Of a stretch of 64,000 nucleotides of DNA, positions 26,714 through 35,128 are shown piece by piece. The DNA is taken from contig CAVRYY010000001.1 in assembly GCA_963725655.1 (NCBI GenBank), forward strand, positions 1,674,001 through 1,738,000, written 5' to 3'. The notes beneath the pieces were generated by a model. The model did not search any database. It had not been told where the DNA came from and worked only from the letters and a program-made list of their open reading frames with translations. Position 1 is the stretch's first letter. Every line of letters starts with the position of its first letter. The translations under genes were made by a program, and so were the position numbers. The stretch comes from CAVRXT01 sp963725655 (GTDB lineage Bacteria; Acidobacteriota; Terriglobia; Acidiferrales; UBA7541).

Positions 26714-28066
26714 ATGAAAATACGACCGGCCCTATCCGCGAGTTTGCTCGTGTTCGCGCTCTGCTTTCTCGGTGGCGTCGCCCGGGGACAGCAAGCGCCC
26801 GGGCCCGGTGCAATGCCTGCGACGGCCATGCCGTCGGTGGTGCAGGTCCCACCGGAGGCACAGCCATCCGACCATTTCGACGCGGTGGCGGCGACCAACG
26901 CCTACCTCGCGCAGATTCCCGCCGAGGCGCGCACTCGTTCCGACGCCTATTTCGAAGGCGGATACTGGCTGATTCTGTGGGATTTCCTGTACGGTGCGAT
27001 CCTTGCGATTGTGCTCTTGCAGCTTGGTTGGTCCGCCGGGATGCGCAATATGGCGGAACGGCTCACGCGATTCAAGCCGCTGCAGACCCTGATTTATTGG
27101 GCCGAGTATCTGGTGGTGGTGACGATTCTCGGCTTTCCGCTTACGGTCTATGAAGGCTACATCCGCGAACACAAGTACGGACTGGCCACGCAAACGTTTG
27201 GTCCGTGGCTCAGTGACGAGTTCAAAGCCCTGCTGGTCGGAATCGTCCTGGGCGGAATCATCGTGATGATGCTTTTCGGCGTGGTTCGCCGGTTCCCACG
27301 CACCTGGTGGATCCTGGGTGCGGTGGTCAGCATTCTGTTCTTGGTCTTCAGTGTGATGATCACCCCGGTCTACATTTCCCCCATCTTCAACAAGAGCACC
27401 CTGCTGGACGACCCGCGGGTCACCGGCCCCATCCTGAGCATGGCCCACGCCAACGGCATCGCCGCGGATAAGGTGTATGAGATCGATGCCTCCAAGCAGA
27501 CCACCCGCATGAGCGCCAACGTCAGCGGGCTGGGCAGCACCATGCGTATCACCCTTAACGACAATCTGCTGAAGCGCGCCTCGCCCGACGAGGTCCAGTT
27601 CGTGATGGGCCACGAGATGGGCCACTACGTTCTGAACCACATCTTCAAGGCCATGATTTTCTTTTTCGTCGTGGTGGTGTCGCTATTTGGATTTCTGCGC
27701 TGGTCGGTGGAATGGTCGCTCGCGCGCTGGGGCGAAAAATGGCAGGTTCGCGGAATCACCGATACCGCGGTGGTCCCGCTGGTGGTGCTGCTCGGATCGA
27801 TTTTCTTCTTTGTGCTCACGCCAATCTTGAACACGCAAAGCCGAACCGACGAATACGAGGCCGACATGTATGGCCTGAACACCAGCCGCCAACCGGACGG
27901 CATGGCCCAGGCCGCCATTCATCTGGGCGAGTACCGCAAGATGAACCCGGGCCCGGTCGAGCAGTGGATCTTTTTCGATCATCCGAGCGGCCGTAATCGT
28001 ATCTTTGCGGGCATGCGCTGGAAGGCCGAGAATTTGAAGCTGTTCACGCCGCCCGCCGCGCACTGA
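26714..28066 (+). CDS. M48 family (Ste24-like) membrane metalloprotease
   Basis: 450 residues. A signal or first membrane segment at residues 7-25 is followed by several transmembrane helices (about 85-230) and the zinc motif HEMGH at 300-304; a downstream NEYEAD-type segment reads TDEYEADMYGL and supplies the third ligand. The layout matches CAAX prenyl protease 1 homologues (Ste24), which in bacteria act in membrane protein quality control. The ATG overlaps the end of a short upstream open frame of doubtful value (stop at 26715-26717). It is convergent with the methyltransferase gene. Confidence 0.9.
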   Translation: MKIRPALSASLLVFALCFLGGVARGQQAPGPGAMPATAMPSVVQVPPEAQPSDHFDAVAATNAYLAQIPAEARTRSDAYFEGGYWLILWDFLYGAILAIVLLQLGWSAGMRNMAERLTRFKPLQTLIYWAEYLVVVTILGFPLTVYEGYIREHKYGLATQTFGPWLSDEFKALLVGIVLGGIIVMMLFGVVRRFPRTWWILGAVVSILFLVFSVMITPVYISPIFNKSTLLDDPRVTGPILSMAHANGIAADKVYEIDASKQTTRMSANVSGLGSTMRITLNDNLLKRASPDEVQFVMGHEMGHYVLNHIFKAMIFFFVVVVSLFGFLRWSVEWSLARWGEKWQVRGITDTAVVPLVVLLGSIFFFVLTPILNTQSRTDEYEADMYGLNTSRQPDGMAQAAIHLGEYRKMNPGPVEQWIFFDHPSGRNRIFAGMRWKAENLKLFTPPAAH

Positions 28067-28133
28067 TCCCGGCCGCGCGGTTGGCGCTCGCACGCTCCGC
28101 AATCAGCCCGTACGCGCATCGCGACGCTCGCGG

Positions 28134-29153
28134 CTACGCGGGGATTCCTTCCACGATCGAATCCATGGCCGAGGTGGGGATGATCCGGCTCAACTGCCAA
28201 CCGGATGCGGAAAACAGGTCGCGAAATTGTTTTTCCGTCCGTTCGCACCCGCCGGGGAAAATCAGCATTTGCAGATCGAGGAACTTTCCCGGGAAGAAGT
28301 CATTGCCGGGGTGGATGACAGTGTCGATCACCAGCAGCTTGCCGCCTGCATTGACGCTTTTTCGGCACGCGGTGAGTATCTTGATGCACACATCGTCCGG
28401 CCAGTCGTGGATGATGTGTTTCATGATGTAAGCGTCGGCCCCCGTGGGAACCGAGCAAAACATGTCGCCGCTGGCAAGGGTGCAGCGGTCCATCACGGAT
28501 TCGAGTGGCCCGTTCGCGGCCCCCTGCACAACGTGCGGGACGTCGAACAGCGTGCCTCGCAGATGCGGATTTCCTTCCAGGATCGTGGCCAGCAAAAGTC
28601 CGTGCCCGCCGCCGACATCAACGATGGAGCGGATGGCATCAAAAGAGTACGCCGCGGCTACAGCGGGGCTGTCGGTCATGGATATCGCGGTCATCGTGTC
28701 ATTGAAGATTTTTCCTTCCTCGGGGTTCTGCTTGAAGTATTCGAAGACCGGCACGCCGTAAATTTGTTCCATCGCTTGTTTGCCGGTACGCACGCAATAT
28801 TCCAGGTGCGACCACCCGCGGCCGTGCCATTCTCTCCCTCCCATAATCGCGAACGCCCGCAAGCTGGGAGTTGCATTGCTGCGCAGAACCGCGGACATCG
28901 GAGTTTCCGAAAATTTTCCGTCGGGACCTTCCGACAGGATTCCCACGCAGGCGGTGGCGCGCATCAGGCGGTAGAGTGCCTGCGGTTGGGCGCCGATCTG
29001 GCTGGCCAGCTCGACCGCCGATTTTGGACCCGCTTCGACCAGATCGGGAATGCCGAGTTGAGCGAGGCAGGCAACCGCGCCGACAATATGTGACGCGCCC
29101 AAAATCTGCAGGATGCCGACCTGAGGGGGAGGAGCCTGAGCTTGAGAATTCAT
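28134..29153 (-). CDS. SAM-dependent O-methyltransferase (family 2 type)
   Basis: 339 residues from the ATG at 29153. An N-terminal winged-helix dimerisation domain (residues 10-90) precedes the SAM-binding DVGGGHGLLLA, then the conserved HIIHDWPDD and LDLQMLIFPGGCERTEKQF, all typical of plant-type and hydroxyneurosporene O-methyltransferases. It would methylate a hydroxyl of a small aromatic or polyketide-like substrate. Nothing nearby shows which one. Confidence 0.87.
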   Translation of the reverse strand: MNSQAQAPPPQVGILQILGASHIVGAVACLAQLGIPDLVEAGPKSAVELASQIGAQPQALYRLMRATACVGILSEGPDGKFSETPMSAVLRSNATPSLRAFAIMGGREWHGRGWSHLEYCVRTGKQAMEQIYGVPVFEYFKQNPEEGKIFNDTMTAISMTDSPAVAAAYSFDAIRSIVDVGGGHGLLLATILEGNPHLRGTLFDVPHVVQGAANGPLESVMDRCTLASGDMFCSVPTGADAYIMKHIIHDWPDDVCIKILTACRKSVNAGGKLLVIDTVIHPGNDFFPGKFLDLQMLIFPGGCERTEKQFRDLFSASGWQLSRIIPTSAMDSIVEGIPA

Positions 29154-29377
29154 TCGATGTCCACCCGGAATTGGAATTTGACGCCTGGCGCAATGGCAGT
29201 ATACACGCACGCTCCCCGCAGCCGCCCCGCCGAAGTAGCAAGACGACTAAAGGACCAACGACGACGGGCAGCCCGTGGGGCTGCCGTTCGCAAATGCTTG
29301 GGAGCACTCGCAATCGAACCTGTTCTGTGACCGCGCGGCAAGCTGAGACGAGTGTTACAATCTTCGCCGGCCCGAAC

Positions 29378-30370
29378 ATGACAACTTCACCTACCCACGG
29401 CAAACAGCACGAGCGGAACATCTCCCTGGAATCGATTTTGGCAGCCCGCGAGCGCGTCTACCAGGCTGCAGTGCGCACGCCGCTGGTGCGCTTGTATTAC
29501 GACGACGCTCCTGGCGAGATTTATCTGAAGCTGGAATCCTTCCAGCCGATCGGCTCGTTCAAGTTGCGCGGAGCTCACAACGCCATCTCGTTGCTGAGCG
29601 CCGCCGAAAAGGCGCGGGGCGTGTGGACGGTCAGCGCCGGCAACGCCGCGCAGGGAGTGGCGCTGTCCGCGAAAATTCTGGGAATTCGCTGCGGCGTGCT
29701 GGTGATGGATACCGCGCCGGCGACCAAGATCGAGGCGATCAAGCGCTTGGGAGCGAGCATCACCCAGGCGCCGTACGACGAGTGTTGGGCGGCCGTCTCG
29801 GAAGGGAAGCATCCAGCGTTTCAGGGCGTGTTCATTCATCCATTCGACGACGACAATTTCATTGCCGGCAATGCCACCATAGGCCTGGAAATCCTGGAAG
29901 ACCTGCCGGACGTTACTTCGGTGGTGGCCGCATTTGGCGGCGGCGGATTGTCTTGCGGGGTCGCCTCGGTGATGGCGGCGATGAGGCCGGACGTGAAGGT
30001 GTATGCGGCGGAGCCGCAGACCGCGTCGCCGCTGCAGTTCTCGTTTGAGAAGGGATCTGCGCAGAAGTTTCCAAACTGGAAGTCGAGTTGGGTGGACGGC
30101 AGCGGCGGGAAATCGGTGTTGCCGGGAATGTGGGAACTTTCCCGGCGGCTGCTGGCCGGGTCGATTGTAGTCACGCTGGAAGAGGCGCGGAGCGCCATGT
30201 CGATCGTGGCAGCGCGAAATCACATTATCTGCGAAGGTGCGGCGGCGTGCGCCGTTGCGGCTGGACTTTCAGGCAAGGCGGGAAGCGGCAAGATCGTTTG
30301 CGTGGTCAGCGGCGGAAACATCGATCTGAGCCGATTCTCGGAGTTGACCGCCATCAGCACCGGAACTTAA
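29378..30370 (+). CDS. PLP-dependent threonine/serine dehydratase family protein
   Basis: 330 residues. The PLP lysine is in PIGSFKLRGAHNA; the phosphate loop is FGGGGLSCG and the C-terminal SGGNIDLSR is typical of catabolic threonine dehydratases and serine racemases. No ACT regulatory domain is present, so it is not the biosynthetic IlvA. The ATG at 29378 starts the conserved region; the long upstream open frame is the shadow of the methyltransferase gene. The product would be a 2-oxo acid plus ammonia. Confidence 0.87.
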   Translation: MTTSPTHGKQHERNISLESILAARERVYQAAVRTPLVRLYYDDAPGEIYLKLESFQPIGSFKLRGAHNAISLLSAAEKARGVWTVSAGNAAQGVALSAKILGIRCGVLVMDTAPATKIEAIKRLGASITQAPYDECWAAVSEGKHPAFQGVFIHPFDDDNFIAGNATIGLEILEDLPDVTSVVAAFGGGGLSCGVASVMAAMRPDVKVYAAEPQTASPLQFSFEKGSAQKFPNWKSSWVDGSGGKSVLPGMWELSRRLLAGSIVVTLEEARSAMSIVAARNHIICEGAAACAVAAGLSGKAGSGKIVCVVSGGNIDLSRFSELTAISTGT

Positions 30371-30411
30371 AAAACTTTTTACAGACGTTCACCGAGAAGA
30401 GCAAAAGATCG

Positions 30412-31344
30412 TTATCGTTGTGGCTCCGGCGCTAGTGGGCTTTGGACGAAATCCTGGTAGCGGCGCAGTTCTAGCAGGGACGATTCGGCCAACAGAGGGA
30501 ACACCACGACGCGGAAAGCCCTTTGCAAGTCGCGGGCGCAGACGGAGTCGGTGACTACGGCTACCGTCTCCTTCAGGCCTCGCTGCCAATTTGCCTTTCG
30601 CGCGTCGCGAAATACCAGGCAATCGGGATCGAGCCCCGCGGAAACCAGCATGGTGCGGCCCAGCCTCAGGAAGTCTGGCCATCGCGAAGCAACGCCGATC
30701 AGAGCGCCTGCAGGCGCTGGCAGCCATTCGGCCAGAGAAGACGGCACGGAGCGGATTTGCATAGTGAGCAATTCGGTTCCCGGTGGAAGCGCCTTGCGCA
30801 CCGCATCGGCCTTGCTGGGAAGCGCTACCGGAATGGCGCCTTGCAATAGCTCTTGAAACCCCGGATCGTTCCAGGCGCAGGCTTGGACGGGAAGAGTGAC
30901 CGCCTCCCGCATCTCGCTGGCAATGATTTGGCGGAGTTCCTCGTTGGGCTCAATCAGCAGAAAATGATCCGGGGGCTGCAAATCGAGCCACTGGCGGAGG
31001 CGGGAGCGCACCGTTGAGATGGAAGCGCCAAGGCCGCGCGCAGCACGGAAGAGATTCACGATTAACTGATCGAGCGCAAGCGCCGCGGAGATCGGCGAGT
31101 CCGGTTTGGTCTCACGGACGTAAACGCCGCTGCCACGGCGGAACTCGAGCCAACCTTCCTGTTCCAATTGGCGATATCCGGCGCTCACGGTATTGGAATG
31201 GATGCGAAACCGGCGAGCCAACTCCCGGGTGCTGGGCAGGCGCTGGCCCGGCCGCAGGTCATTGCACAGAATGCTCAAAATCACCTGGGTGACCAACTGT
31301 TCGCGAAGTGTGACGTCGGTACCGTGAGCAAACCAGAGCTGCAT
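30412..31344 (-). CDS. GntR family transcriptional regulator
   Basis: 310 residues from the ATG at 31344. The N-terminal winged helix is clear (LRPGQRLPSTRELARRFRIH and NTVSAGYRQLEQEGWLEFRR, residues 25-75). The C-terminal ~230 residues are not the usual UTRA, FCD or aminotransferase domain and I do not recognise them. It is convergent with the dehydratase gene, 41 bp apart. The upstream extension to 31437 lacks family similarity. Confidence 0.8.
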   Translation of the reverse strand: MQLWFAHGTDVTLREQLVTQVILSILCNDLRPGQRLPSTRELARRFRIHSNTVSAGYRQLEQEGWLEFRRGSGVYVRETKPDSPISAALALDQLIVNLFRAARGLGASISTVRSRLRQWLDLQPPDHFLLIEPNEELRQIIASEMREAVTLPVQACAWNDPGFQELLQGAIPVALPSKADAVRKALPPGTELLTMQIRSVPSSLAEWLPAPAGALIGVASRWPDFLRLGRTMLVSAGLDPDCLVFRDARKANWQRGLKETVAVVTDSVCARDLQRAFRVVVFPLLAESSLLELRRYQDFVQSPLAPEPQR

Positions 31345-31460
31345 GAGAAACCATTCTAGGCCTTCGCCGATGTTCGGAACAGTATTCCTATGGGGAACAA
31401 ATGGACGTAGCGGAAATCTGTAGGATCGATCTCTCAATTCGCAGGACGGAAACTGCTCGG

Positions 31461-33986
31461 CTACTTGCTCGGATCTTTGGGTGCAGGCGGAACGCTGGAT
31501 GGAGGCGTAACGCCGGCGCCGGTTGACAGACGATCGCGCAGAGTCTCACCTACGCTGGACATTACGTTGGCGCAAATTTCGCGCAGGCGCTTTTCGGCCG
31601 ACTGGCCCAGCGTCTCGATGACGGCTTGGGAGCGCTGGCCGAGCGTGGTGGCCGAAGCGAGCAGCCAGGAATTCGACGCGTTTTCCAGGCGGGCCCGGAA
31701 CTGAGCGATGGAATCGTCCGAAGCTTTTTCGAATTTCCCCAGTGACTCGCGCTGAGCGGCTTGCTGCTTTTCTTGCCAGGAATCCATTAGCGGGACCAGC
31801 CGCGCTTCGAGGTGGGTCTGCGCCTGCTGCACTCCGTTGGTGATGCGCTCTTCGATGCGGCGGTCAAACTCTTGCAGCGATGTGGCCTGCCGGCGAGCCA
31901 TCTCCGCGACGATTTGCTCCATGGATTCGCGGGCGCTCTGCTCGAAGCGCTGCAGATTCTGGCTGGCGGTGCGTTGCAGTTCATCCTGGAAGCCGGCCGC
32001 GGCAGCCTGCGTGGATTGAGCGAGTTGTTCGCGGGTGCGCTCCGCGGCGTGCTTGGTGACGTCATCCACCTGGCTGCGCGCAAGGTCCACGTAGCTGCGG
32101 GTATAGTGTTCGAGCTCGGTCGTAAAGGCCTGGGAAGTCTCCGCGGCGCGGTCGCGCATCGCGGTAGCGGACTGCTCCACGGTGCGCTCCAGCGTGGTTT
32201 GCATGCCGGCCTGAGATTTTTTCTGATACCAATCGGCGGCTTTGTAAAGCGATTCGATGGTGCTGTGGGTGGCCTCGGCCTTTTTCGCCTCCACCTCTTC
32301 TTCCATCCGCGTGACCGTCGCCTTGCACGCTTCCTCTACCTGCGCCGGTAACGTAGCGCTGTGGCCCTCGATTTGCGCGATCGATCTTTGCACGGCCTGC
32401 GCTGCGGCAGCCTCGATTCGCGCATCGATCGATTTTGACGCCGCCTCCGCGCGATCCGCCGCCACTTTCAGCGCCTCCAGAATTTCCTTGGCGTGTTTCA
32501 TCTGCGGCGACATTTGCTGCTGGATCTCTTGCTGCATGCTCGCGGTGAGGGTATCCAGTATCTTCCGGGCGGAGGTCTCCACCGTCGGCTCGATCTTACG
32601 AATTTGATAGGCCAGCAGGTTTTCCGCGCGGCGCTCGACCTCGGCGCCCTGGAACGCGATCATTGCTTCCAGTCGCAGGCGGGTTTGCTCCAGAGTGTTG
32701 TTAGCGGTTTCTTCGATTCGCTCGCAGCTTTGCTCGGCGCGTTCGCGCTCGTACATGGCCGATTCGCTGAGCGTTTGTAATTGTTTTTGCGTCTCCGCGG
32801 CAAACTCTTCAAACGAGGAACGCAGACCCTCGCCTTGGCTGCGCAAATCCGCTTCCACCTGCGCGATGGTGGACCGCGAAACCTCGGTCAGGTTGTCGCG
32901 CAACGTGGCCGACGCGGACTGCAATGAGTTGGCCAGTTCCTCCCGCCATTTGCGGGTATTCTCGGTCGTTTCCTGGTTGACGCCTTCCACCGCCAGGGCG
33001 CGAACCGACGCCACCGCGTCTTCGAATTCTTTTCTGAGCCGCTGCGCTAGTTCACGGGCTTCATCGCCTTGGCGCTGGGTGTCCACAGCGCGATCGGCGA
33101 CGGTGCGGTGAACCGCGACGTCCACCGCCTGGCGCACCGCGGCCTGCAATGCTTCAGCGGTGAGCTGTTCAGCGGCTTGCTGCGTGGCGATTTCGGCCAC
33201 CCGGGAAACAGATGCGTCCACCGCGGTTTCAATCGCCTGGCGGATGGCGTTATCGAGCTGGCCCGCCGCCGATGGATTGGCCGCGGCGTTTTCCACTTCA
33301 CGAACCGCACGATGCGCGGCGTCCTGCGCGACCACATCCATGGGCCGGTCGAGGGAGTGATTCCGCGAAGCGTGCAAGGCGTTTTCCACCGCGTCATGCA
33401 GCGGAGCTTCGAAATTGGCGCGGTTGTCGGACTGTTCTTGTGCGTTCGCGGCCAGGCGCGCCATTTGGCGCAGCATCCCCAACGAGTCTTCCGACGGGCG
33501 GGGCATCACCGCTACCTTATTCTGCGGTGGTGCGGCGGTTCCTGCGTCCGCGGTATTTGCGGAGTCTGCGCGATGCTCGCCGCCCGCTTCGTGACCGGAA
33601 GCACCGGTCTCGCCGGGCACAGGAGTCCAATCGTTCGGAGGGAAGGCGATTCCCCACACGTTTCCTGGGATTTCGAACTCCAGGCCAATCTGAAATAACT
33701 CGCGAACGGATCGGGGGCGCTGGATCCAGGTGACGCGGCCTCTGACGCTGCGCGTTTTTTGCCCGAGCTCGGGACGCGGGATTTCGATGGCCACCGTGGA
33801 ATTCTTCGGAACGTAGTGCTTGGACTGATATTTGCAGCCGTGGCAGCTTACGATCACGGTGGCGGTGCGCTCGCGGAACGGCTGGCCTAGAGCGTCGACG
33901 CCCGCTACGGTGATGGGGACGGCCTGCACGATGCGCGTGCTTCGGCGCTTGTGCGGACCGAGATCGTTAGCGGATGCAAATTCCAA
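31461..33986 (-). CDS. PilZ-like domain protein with very long coiled coil
   Basis: 841 residues. The N-terminal ~115 residues resemble a PilZ domain: the RRSTR arginine motif at 14-18 and a beta-barrel pattern ending RELFQIGLEFEIPGNVWGI. The second c-di-GMP motif (D/NxSxxG) is replaced by SCHGCKYQS with a CxxC pair (Cys48, Cys51). From about residue 190 to 830 the protein is almost all Ala/Glu/Gln/Arg heptad repeats, a long coiled coil. There is no signal peptide or membrane segment. It may be a cytoplasmic filament or scaffold; function unknown. Confidence 0.75.
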   Translation of the reverse strand: MEFASANDLGPHKRRSTRIVQAVPITVAGVDALGQPFRERTATVIVSCHGCKYQSKHYVPKNSTVAIEIPRPELGQKTRSVRGRVTWIQRPRSVRELFQIGLEFEIPGNVWGIAFPPNDWTPVPGETGASGHEAGGEHRADSANTADAGTAAPPQNKVAVMPRPSEDSLGMLRQMARLAANAQEQSDNRANFEAPLHDAVENALHASRNHSLDRPMDVVAQDAAHRAVREVENAAANPSAAGQLDNAIRQAIETAVDASVSRVAEIATQQAAEQLTAEALQAAVRQAVDVAVHRTVADRAVDTQRQGDEARELAQRLRKEFEDAVASVRALAVEGVNQETTENTRKWREELANSLQSASATLRDNLTEVSRSTIAQVEADLRSQGEGLRSSFEEFAAETQKQLQTLSESAMYERERAEQSCERIEETANNTLEQTRLRLEAMIAFQGAEVERRAENLLAYQIRKIEPTVETSARKILDTLTASMQQEIQQQMSPQMKHAKEILEALKVAADRAEAASKSIDARIEAAAAQAVQRSIAQIEGHSATLPAQVEEACKATVTRMEEEVEAKKAEATHSTIESLYKAADWYQKKSQAGMQTTLERTVEQSATAMRDRAAETSQAFTTELEHYTRSYVDLARSQVDDVTKHAAERTREQLAQSTQAAAAGFQDELQRTASQNLQRFEQSARESMEQIVAEMARRQATSLQEFDRRIEERITNGVQQAQTHLEARLVPLMDSWQEKQQAAQRESLGKFEKASDDSIAQFRARLENASNSWLLASATTLGQRSQAVIETLGQSAEKRLREICANVMSSVGETLRDRLSTGAGVTPPSSVPPAPKDPSK

Positions 33987-34126
33987 TGAAAGGGGCTCCG
34001 GCGCTACTGTGTCAGCTTAGCACTGGGGTGCTGGCGTGGGCGACTGGTCCGGGTGGTGTGTGCGAAAAAGGTTACTTTAGCGGGGAGAAACGGGCGGGAC
34101 CTCAGGATTTGCTCGGCGCAAAGGGA

Positions 34127-34726
34127 CTACAGGTCGCGGCGGCCTTCCATCGCTTTCATCATGGTGACTTCGTCGGCGTATTCCAGGTCGGTGCCTACCG
34201 GTATGCCCATGGCTATGCGGCTGACGCGGACGCCTAGCGGCTTTAGCAGTTTAGACAGATAGACCGCGGTGGCTTCGCCTTCGGCGGTGGGGTTGGTGGC
34301 CAGGATTATCTCTACTACCAGGCCGGTTTTCAGCCGTTCGATTAGGCTGCGAATTTTTAGCTGTTCGGGGCCCCGGCCGTGCAGCGGGGAGAGCGCGCCG
34401 CCCAACACGTGATACAGGCCGTCGAACTGACGGGTGCGTTCGATCGCCACGATGTTGGTGGCTTCCTCGACCACACAGATCATTTTCTGGTCGCGAGTGG
34501 TGCCCACGCAGTACTGGCACGGGTCGCTATCGGTGATGTTGTTGCAGATCGAGCATTCACGGATGTTGTCTTTGGCTTCCCGAATGGCCTCGGAGAGCGC
34601 CAACGCGTGCTCCCGGTCCTCGCGGAGCAGATAGAACGCGAGGCGCTGCGCGGTTTTCTGGCCGATTCCCGGCAGGCGTTTTAACTCGTCGATCAGGCGT
34701 GTAACGGTAGGGGCGTAGTCGGGCAC
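34127..34726 (-). CDS. recR: Recombination protein RecR
   Basis: 199 residues with the helix-hairpin-helix RLPGIGQKTAQRLAF, the zinc finger with Cys58, Cys61, Cys70 and Cys73, and a Toprim domain beginning at IRVVEE-type text (MICVVEEATNIVAIERT). It works with RecO and RecF to load RecA at gaps. It closes the classical dnaX-ybaB-recR order. Confidence 0.96.
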   Translation of the reverse strand: MPDYAPTVTRLIDELKRLPGIGQKTAQRLAFYLLREDREHALALSEAIREAKDNIRECSICNNITDSDPCQYCVGTTRDQKMICVVEEATNIVAIERTRQFDGLYHVLGGALSPLHGRGPEQLKIRSLIERLKTGLVVEIILATNPTAEGEATAVYLSKLLKPLGVRVSRIAMGIPVGTDLEYADEVTMMKAMEGRRDL

Positions 34727-34798
34727 AAAAATCCTGGGTCGGAGCTTACGGTAAGACCAAATGATTGCAGCGAACGATTATTGCGAACGCTTTAAAAC

Positions 34799-35125
34799 TT
34801 AGAACAGTCCGGGAATCTTCATGCCTGCGAGTCCCGGAACGCCGCCGGTCATGTCCCGGACTTGCTTGGAAAGTTCTTCGTCCACCCGGCGCGATGCATC
34901 ATTTACCGCGGCACGAAACAGGTCCTGCAGCATTTCCTGGTCTTTGCCGGCAAACACTTCGGATTCGATGCGGACGTCGGTGAGCTGCTTTTGGCCGTTC
35001 ATGCGCACCACCACCATGCCGCCGCCGGCCGAGGCTTCAATGCTCAGCCCGTCAATTTGCTTTTCGAGCCGTTCTTGAACTTGTCGGAACTGCGCCAGCA
35101 TTTGCTGCAAGGCTTTCACTTCCAT
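34799..35125 (-). CDS. ybaB: YbaB/EbfC family nucleoid-associated protein
   Basis: 108 residues: an N-terminal coiled helix (QQMLAQFRQVQERLEKQI) and the family's core, with KQLTDVRIESEVF and DLFRAAVNDASRRV. It forms a dimer that binds DNA. It lies 3 bp after dnaX and 72 bp before recR, the conserved bacterial arrangement, so all three are probably one transcript. Confidence 0.94.
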   Translation of the reverse strand: MEVKALQQMLAQFRQVQERLEKQIDGLSIEASAGGGMVVVRMNGQKQLTDVRIESEVFAGKDQEMLQDLFRAAVNDASRRVDEELSKQVRDMTGGVPGLAGMKIPGLF

Positions 35126-35128
35126 GGC

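Noticed and set aside
26600..26717. Open frame reading DCRGGEKYIVRRPELPDGIQ that ends on the ATG of the M48 gene
   Set aside because: It looks protein-like but has an upstream stop and no usable start codon; at most a small remnant.
28871..29377. N-terminal extension of the threonine dehydratase
   Set aside because: It lies opposite the methyltransferase gene and is Arg/Pro-rich shadow sequence; the conserved protein begins at 29378.
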